Positions 57,042-63,212 of a stretch of 63,212 nt of DNA are shown piece after piece. The notes under the pieces were generated by a model. It was given only the letters and a program-made list of their open reading frames with translations. It was not told the DNA's origin and made no database searches. The stretch is from Dicyema japonicum (taxonomy: Eukaryota; Dicyemida; Rhombozoa; Dicyemidae). Numbering within the stretch: the stretch's first letter is position 1; every line of letters starts with the position of its first letter. The stretch lies in NCBI GenBank assembly GCA_011109175.1, contig RDEW01000098.1:18715-81926 (forward strand). Direction: 5' to 3'. The translations under genes and the position numbers were made by a program.

Positions 57042-57905
57042 ATTAGGTCAAACAGTTTCATATATTTCTGCTCAAATTCTACTTGTTTGTCTACATTGGT
57101 ATTCTTGGTGGATTATGCCTCTGCTTCCAGGCTTATGGACAAGATTAATGTTCCGCTTAACCAATTATTCATCTCAACTATTCTGAGGTGTCAATTACTC
57201 AATAAACTAGTAAATCTTTATTAGCTAAACAAGAAAATTAAGTGTTAGGAGCAGACTAGACGTTTGACAGTCTCTCACATTCCTTACTATATACTTCTAC
57301 CAAGTTACAATATGGGTCATTTGATGGTAATATCGAATCTTCACATTCTTCATTTATTATTGCGGCTATTTTTAGAAATATAAACTAACCAATAGGCAAG
57401 AACACAATCAGTAAGAGAAATATCAATTTCATCAGCTAAATAGCGAGTTAAGTATTAAATACTTCGCAAATCGTAATTAAACCAATCTAATATATATTTT
57501 TTATTGAATTTTCTTATTGAAAAACATTTATTCTTTAATCTCTTATGGAAGAGACCGAAGCAATGAGAAGGAACCCGTGGTAGATTTTATGTGAACGGAC
57601 TTACAAAAAATGTGTGAGATCTAATGAGGACACCGAGCGAAAATAAGGTGGTTAGTAATAGTGACAGGGCTCACTTATGTTTAATTCGCCAAAAATGTTG
57701 ACATACCTGATCTTCTTTCTTCTTGTGAGTATGGTAGAAGTACCCGTTTTAGGAAACATTTGAAACCCGATATTCTAAAGATGGATTTGTCAGATGCTTG
57801 TAAGATCCTGGTTAGATTGCCGTCCATACCAAAATTAAAAAGAACTTGGAGTATAACTATTCATCAATTGATTGTATAGGATGATAGTTAGTGTTTTTCA
57901 GTAAT
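57042..57905. repeat. Peptide-carrying repeat, copy 3
   Basis: See copy 2. It ends abruptly at GTGTTTTTCAGTAATGATAG, where a LINE 3' tail (57905-57985) begins. Confidence 0.85.
57245..57432 (-). CDS. Small secreted four-cysteine peptide, copy 3
   Basis: Signal MKLIFLLLIVFLPIA spliced over a 24-nt intron (57366-57389) to NEECEDSILPSNDPYCNLVE and VYSKECER. One base is missing after ECE relative to copies 1 and 2, which as written replaces TVKRLVCS with LSNV. Copy 2 is intact there. The splice sites, signal and first three cysteines are conserved. Confidence 0.45.
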
Positions 57906-57990
57906 GATAGTCGAAAAAAGAGGCACAAGCGAAACCATAAACAGTGTTTACTGTTAACGCGAATGTGCTTTAACTGACAAGTAACTTAAC
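57906..57990 (+). pseudogene. LINE 3' tail, FRGRPR family
   Basis: GTCGAAAAAAGAGGCACAAG to AACAGTGTTTACTGTTAACG matches the 3' ends at 38.83 kb (plus) and 12.05 kb (minus). Confidence 0.6.
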
Positions 57991-58454
57991 ATTTGTTACA
58001 TATACGCTATGTCAGAGTTACACGGTCTACAATAGACCAAACTGAAGTAAATTAGTGGGATCTTAAAATCACGAGGGCTTTAATTAAATCAGAATGCTTC
58101 TCATAATGAGAGATTTATTTAGCTTTCAACTCGCTTATTGTTCCAATCACATGCAAGAGATTATGTGAGTATCACTCAATCCGAATATATTGATTTTTTT
58201 CAAGAACATGCTTAGGTCGATAACTTTACCTTATAGAGATCTGAAAAATCAGAAACAAACGATATGTAACGAATCTAATGTGATCTATCTAGTTAGCATC
58301 CAAGAAATTATTATTGATAAATTGTGACCCCAATCTAACTGTTCAATGCCTAAAAGGTGTTCTTATCCAGAGATAGATGCGGCTTCTATACAAGTAACTA
58401 TTAGTTAACAAGTAAATTTTAATTTGGAATCCCCCCAAAGTAAATTTGAAAAGA

Positions 58455-58512
58455 TGGGCAGCATATTCCTTAAGGAACTGATTAAATGCTGCAGCATATT
58501 CCTTAAGGAATC
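58455..58512. repeat. Repeated palindrome GCAGCATATTCCTTAAGGAA
   Basis: The 20-mer occurs at about 58456 and 58493, 37 bp apart; each contains the perfect palindrome TTCCTTAAGGAA. Confidence 0.75.
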
Positions 58513-59120
58513 TCATTGAAATTACAAATATTTCAAAAAAGCGTTCGATTCAGTCCCCAGGAACTCCTCACAAAGAAAATATTTGAAACGAACATTCACC
58601 CGAACTTAAAGCTTTGGCCTGGGAACTTTATAAATGGAATCCAACACAAGAACTCTGCAGCAACAACATCAAATCAACATCTAGCTACCTTCCAAATGTA
58701 GTCCCTAAGTCTCCCCATTGTCACACAACTCTTCGACCTCTACATATACGAAATACCTTGAGAGAACTGGCTAGTCCTCTCCTACGCTGACGATATTATT
58801 CTTCATCCAAGGCAGAAACATTCAATCAGCTAGTCAGTCCGCCGATTCTTGGAATAACCTTTGATCAGAGACTCTCTTTTATCCAACATGTTGAGACCAA
58901 GGTAAATTCTGCCCTGAACAAAATGAGAATCCAAAAAGTGCTCTCAAAAAAATTTTGGCAAAATTGGAAGCCTTGCCACTCTCCTTCCAACCTTGTAATG
59001 AGAGCAACTAACCCAGACTCTGCTTCGCAAAAGGCTGAAACCCTAAAGCTGAAGAAATACTATATTTTGGTGGATAGTTCATTTTTGACCAGTAGCCGTG
59101 GAAACGTCAAAATTTAAAGT
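58513..59120 (+). pseudogene. Ingi/jockey-like LINE RT fragment
   Basis: KSVRFSPQELLTKKIFETNI and HPNLKLWPGNFINGIQ (58540-58640; typically KAFDSVPRNLLLKKIFETNI), then LVLSYADDIILHP (58770-58810, active site intact) and ILGITFDQRLSFIQHVETKV with NSALNKMRIQKVLS (58845-58945). Frame breaks between blocks; only the second half of the RT and the C terminus remain. The same group as the element at 35.4-36.2 kb. Confidence 0.7.
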
Positions 59121-59474
59121 AAGCAGGTCGTTGATTCTGCTCGTCGCTGACAATTCAAAGTTATTATACGGAAAATCGATTGTTACAATTTTTATAGAAG
59201 GTTGCTCAATATCGATCTTATTGACATAAGCAATCTTAAAAAAATTTTTGAAGCCCCATTACTTCACTCGTCTCGGCGACAACATTCCATAATCACGATG
59301 TCAGAAAAAAAGTTGAAAATGCAATAGACCATGACTACTTACTTGAAAACAAGAAAGAAAAGAGATACTTGAAACAAAACAAGAAAAGAGATACTTGAAA
59401 GAAAATAATTACGAAATTATTATAAACGTGCTTGGAGATTTTAAAATAAAAAACAACGAGAAAATTAATTGCAT
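59121..59474. other. No gene; a short tandem repeat
   Basis: AAGAAAAGAGATACTTGAAA occurs twice at about 59351 and 59383. Otherwise intergenic, downstream of LAMP-like gene c. Confidence 0.5.
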
Positions 59475-60646
59475 TTAAAAAATAGGAATATATTCCATTG
59501 GTCTTATTATATTTCGGCATTTTATGCATTTTATGACAAATGTGATGACTCCAATAATTGTAACAGATAGCATAATTCCTATAATTATAAAATTTTTTGA
59601 ATGATTAGAATTTGTATTTTTTCCAGGAGTTACTTCTTCAAAACACTCCGACTCTAAAATTCAGGAAAAATCAAACCCTTTCCTGTATAATGGGATTTAA
59701 ATTCACTCCGAATAATTTGTGCCTTAAATGATGAAAACTCAGCATATATGAAATCAGAAAATTTAGTGAGAGACAATTTGAAGTTACAGGAATTTCCAAC
59801 ATCAATCAATTTGCTCTTATTAGGACTCCATGACCCATTATAGATTTCATCGATGACTATCTGAATATTGGAAATATAATATTTGTTTTGAGACACAATA
59901 AATGTAAAAAGTATTTCTAAATTTTGCCCCTTAAGAGATAATTCAAAATTATTGTTATCAAAGTTAATCTTCGAATCCAGATTCTCGTAAAATAATGACA
60001 AATCATCAATCTAATATTAATATATACAATTTACCATTTCAACAGTGTGATTATAAAAAAGTGTGATTCTAAAATTTCCGCTTAATATTCCTTTCAGAGG
60101 ATTTTCCGCAATAAAATACCAATATTGAACATTTGGATCGTTAGATGGATCACAGTCATGTGCTAAATTAAATTATGTCAAACCTTTTCCAATAAAATAT
60201 GGATATGATTGGTTAGTGTAGTATTTTAACACCAAAGAATATAATGTAAGAGTATTACCATTCCCAAAACTTACGGACATATATCCGCATCTGTAATAAT
60301 CTCCATGTTTAATATTTGGAAGATTTATTGTATTTGTGTAGGTTTTATTATCTTTGAGTGTTAACTATTAAATACTAGAATTTAATTCTATTTTTATTGA
60401 GATGTTGTAAAATTTGTCTGAGAATTCAATAAAAAATTGGTAGATCAAGTTATTTGTTTTGATTGTAATTGGCATTTTATCATAAAAGAAGTGAGAAATA
60501 GTTTCAATTGAATGATTGTTTGTCTACCATTATTATTTATAAAATACATTTGTAAGTGTACTTTTCAATAAACTTTTTACATATACTGACATTCGATTTT
60601 CAAAGTCGAAATTCCTGATTGAGGACAAAAATATTAACAACAACAT
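59475..60646 (-). CDS. LAMP-like type I membrane protein, gene c
   Basis: Best start is ATG 60646 (MLLLIFLSSIRNFD); a single extra base separates it from an ATG corresponding to gene a. Five introns in the same positions as genes a and b: 60524-60547 (24 nt), 60352-60375 (24), 60163-60183 (21), 60011-60034 (24) and 59654-59676 (23). Landmarks: HGDYYRCGYMSVSF, CDPSNDPN, NKYYISNIQIVIDEIYNGSW, DVGNSCNFKLSLT, FSSFKAQIIRSEF and ESECFEE just before the membrane segment (IIGIMLSVTIIGVITFVIKC). The tail IKCRNIIRPMEYIPIF contains YIPI, a YxxPhi lysosomal/endocytic signal, unlike a and b. With these introns removed the luminal frame is open from the first intron to the stop. Likely a lysosomal membrane glycoprotein; family call inferred. 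Confidence 0.6.
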
Positions 60647-61666
60647 AAATATGTAAAATGAACACGTCGATGTGTATAATTTGGGTCACTTGTTATATTA
60701 ATGAATTTATTTTTAATAATTTCAAACAAATGATATTTATTTTAATTTTATAATTATATTTATTTTCATGAATTCATTAATCAAGAAACTTTTATTCATT
60801 CTGCAATGTTTACCGTCTTTAAGAATTTCATGATATTTTATCGTAATCCACGATAAGTCATTCTGTTTTAACGGAATCTTTAATGATCGAAAGAAAATTT
60901 AATCAGCGATATTCGTAAAATATCAAAATAACTATTTTATTACACAATCGAATAAATATTTGTAGTCAATTGAGTTAATGTGTCTTTTACTTGAAAACCT
61001 ATTTCCTTTAAATCGTCAGGAAAAATGGGATCTCGATTTTGAGACGACTGTCTACTACTTTTTAACTGTTTGTTTTTTGTATTAAAACGATTTTATTAAA
61101 AAAAATATTAATACTAGGAGAATATTCATCATCTAAAATTGAATGTTGTCATAAACTTATTTTATTAAAATTATACAATTTTATTAATTTAACAGCCTTT
61201 TCGGAAGGAGTATGCATTGTTTCCATAACTTAAACCTCACCTTAGGCAGAAGTCACACTTTATTTCAGAGTAAGACCAGTAATGTTAATTAATTAAAAGC
61301 ATATCTAAGACATTGAAAAATTAATTGATTTTTTTCGTGTTTGTGAGAACCAGAAAAGAATTCAGTTCTGCAGTGATGATATGTTTGCTAATAACGGCGT
61401 TACTAGTCAACTTCAATTTTATTTTTGTTATAATTAGGGTGATTTTTTTGACTTTATAAATTCGAAATTTTGACCTAAAAATTGCTATCTTCGTATCCAT
61501 ATTTTATCGATAATTTTTTCATGATGAAAATGCACCGTTCTCGATCCTTTTTGGGGCTTAAACTCGAGAGATATCTTGTTTTGTTGTTTGGGACGAACAG
61601 AGAAGGCCTTTATTTAAAGGACATGTCTGTGTTTTCTAGGTTTTCTGTATCCTATTACGTTCCGAC
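60647..61666. other. No gene recognised
   Basis: AT-rich upstream flank of LAMP-like gene c. The plus-strand frame at 61482-61670 has no paralogue or motif. Confidence 0.4.
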
Positions 61667-62291
61667 TTAAAAAGCATTCGTCATGTTTTCTAGCGATAGT
61701 CGAAGATCCTTCTGTTTTGCAGCTAGTGCAGGAACATCAGGGTGGCCCTGCTCGGTACCTCGTGCGTTGTGCGTCCGCCTCTCAATGTGTTCGTCTGCAG
61801 CCATGTGAATTCTTTCCATTGTATGCGTCCAAGTGACTCCCGGTGGAAGCACTGTCTCTATTGCTTGTAGATAATGTTCCACAGATGTTCGATAGATATT
61901 TTGAGTGAAGTGTGAAAAACAAATTCTCTCGACTAGGAAACCTCTCCGTATGACCTGAGATGGCTTTGTTCCAAAGTGCGTGCATAGCGACTTGTAATAT
62001 CAAACAGGTTCACGACGAACTTGTGGTCGCTTTCCACCCTCTGTATGACCTCGAGTCTTGTAATGGTGTTCTATTTTTTTGTCGGCAAAGAATGTAATNT
62101 TCTGTTAACGTGGGAGGCTCCATGCACTTAGTCTGAAATATTTTTGATCTATTACTTCCCATTTTAGCTGCAAGGTATGTATTTTTTAGTAAAAGATTTA
62201 TTAGCCGTGTTCTGTCTGGGATGACAATTTTTTCGACGACAAAATCATCACTATTCTCAATTTTTTTTACAACCACTAAAAAAGTTTCCAT
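61667..62291 (-). CDS. Unrecognised ~208-residue protein gene with two breaks
   Basis: ATG at 62291 (METFLVVVKKIENSDDFVVE) continues through KIVIPDRTRLINLLLKNTYL and CMEPPTLTE to the single N at 62099, where the frame must shift. It goes on as ITFFADKKIEHHYKTRGHTE, GGKRPQVRREPV, then an in-frame TGA, YYKSLCTHFGTKPSQVIRRG, SVEHYLQAIETVLPPGVTWT and HTMERIHMAADEHI, ending NMTNAF at 61667. The N and the lone stop are probably sequence errors, although a short intron around the TGA is possible. No signal peptide. I recognise no family; a domesticated or viral-like element is one alternative. Confidence 0.4.
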
Positions 62292-62544
62292 GCTGTTAAA
62301 CTATTTAAGTTGAATTGATTTTTGTAAAAAAATCTAATTTTTAATTAATACATATTATTATTTGCATATAATCCCGATTTTTATATACATATTATTAAAA
62401 AAAAGCTATTAGGTCCTCCCTTTACTTGAGTAGCCCCTCCAATTTTAGAAACCTCACTTATAGTGTTTAACGTGATTTTGTATTTTATTCTGTGATACAC
62501 TGAGGTCAAATTTTTCTGTGGTCGTTACAACCCTTACAGAAGTA

Positions 62545-62690
62545 CTTAATGGCGAGCTGAGACCAGTGAACAGAACAATAAGGAACGGTGAAGACCTCAT
62601 TAGTTTGCAGAGCCTGGCAAGAACAGGAGAGGTTGGAAGAGATTAGCAAGAAGGATTCTGAAAACGTCTCGTTCAACAGGTTTTATTGTA
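62545..62690 (+). pseudogene. LINE C-terminal tail, FRGRPR family
   Basis: Reads TIRNGEDLISLQSLARTGEV (62578-62637), matching NLRTGDDLDELRSLAFDRG at 39.8 kb and RIGDELRKLSYD at 32.1 kb. A short 5'-truncated piece. Confidence 0.55.
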
Positions 62691-63212
62691 TTTTGGAGCA
62701 TTAGATTGCGGATTCTGGTTAAAGTGGTGACGTTCATATCTTAGACATGTCATCTTCACATTCATTAACAAACTCTACGCTGTCACTTGGAAGCTTTAGT
62801 ACCAAGGGATTTTAATGTATCTTAAAAATACTATTTTACACAAAATCTGTCCAGTCATAGAATATCTATTCTCTACAAAAAACGAAAACTAATAAAAGAT
62901 CAATACGAATTATAAGGATTACAACTTAATTACTCTCCCAACAATATGTAGACACTAGATTTGGATTTACCAACCCTCACAATGTTTACAGTCATGAAAC
63001 TGAATCTGGTCAATTTCTGAACGAGTAGCTGTTGTGCAAATCAGATGAGAGACTAAACAGAATTCTGTGATCTCTAAAATAAATGTAGATGTTAATATAA
63101 GTGAGAGTATCATCTAACCCAGAAGAACTAGGGAGTATCTACTCAAATGTAACTGAAGCGTATATTACATTCTTCATCTTTCCTTATATTCAATGCTGGT
63201 GATTCAATTGCA
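62691..63212. other. No gene seen
   Basis: Window edge. No coding or structural signal recognised. Confidence 0.35.

Noticed and set aside
54615-57905. A pair of LTRs flanking a retroelement (two ~860-bp direct repeats 1.5 kb apart)
   Set aside because: No TG...CA ends, primer-binding site or gag-pol between them; a third copy stands alone at 2 kb and the unit encodes a peptide gene.

Overview
The window is eukaryotic and almost certainly from an animal. It is AT-rich and repeat-dense, and has no bacterial-style operons, ribosome binding sites or CRISPR arrays. Most reading frames belong to decayed transposable elements: non-LTR retrotransposons of several families, Tigger/pogo, hAT and Tc1-like DNA transposons, and integrase fragments. 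Degenerate TTAGGG repeats and lysosome-membrane-protein-like genes also point to a metazoan. The strongest clue to the host is intron size. Candidate host genes become continuous only if GT...AG introns of about 20-37 nt are removed, and the same intron positions recur in paralogues. Introns this short are a known trait of dicyemid mesozoans, so a dicyemid-like host is my best guess. That is inference and I cannot confirm it.

Layout. 1-2.9 kb: middle of a restriction-endonuclease-type (R2-like) retrotransposon, then a repeat carrying a tiny secreted-peptide gene; this whole block recurs at 52.8-55.5 kb and its second half again at 57.0-57.9 kb. 3.25-5.98 kb: a Tigger-like transposon invaded by a LINE. 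7.2-17.2 kb: four minus-strand genes (A-D) that share an N-terminal V-x-x-L-[IV]-x-x-[FY] motif, two of them proline-rich with SH3-ligand-like motifs, interrupted by transposon debris. 18.0-22.0 kb: a probable hAT element invaded by a nearly full-length PHD-finger/RT/endonuclease retrotransposon. 22.0-26.6 kb: a 1.8-kb direct duplication holding an integrase remnant, split by a LINE fragment. 26.7-30.6 kb: a second Tigger element with another R2-like retrotransposon inside it. 31-36 kb: LINE fragments around a host gene for an Asn/Pro/Lys-rich, probably membrane-anchored protein. 36.6-44.1 kb and 59.5-60.6 kb: three paralogous LAMP-like type I membrane protein genes on the minus strand. 46-51 kb: two small host genes with short introns, an assembly gap, hAT and LINE remnants, and interstitial telomere-like repeats. 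51.6-59.1 kb: the second R2-like copy, repeats and LINE tails. 61.7-62.3 kb: an unrecognised gene.

The host genes fall into small tandem families (LAMP-like genes, the VxxL[IV] genes, the secreted peptides), which suggests expansion by local duplication amid transposon activity. Many copies differ by isolated single-base deletions at different places, so some frameshifts are probably consensus errors of a long-read assembly. A string of N (47186-47259) and one N at 62099 also show that the sequence is draft quality.
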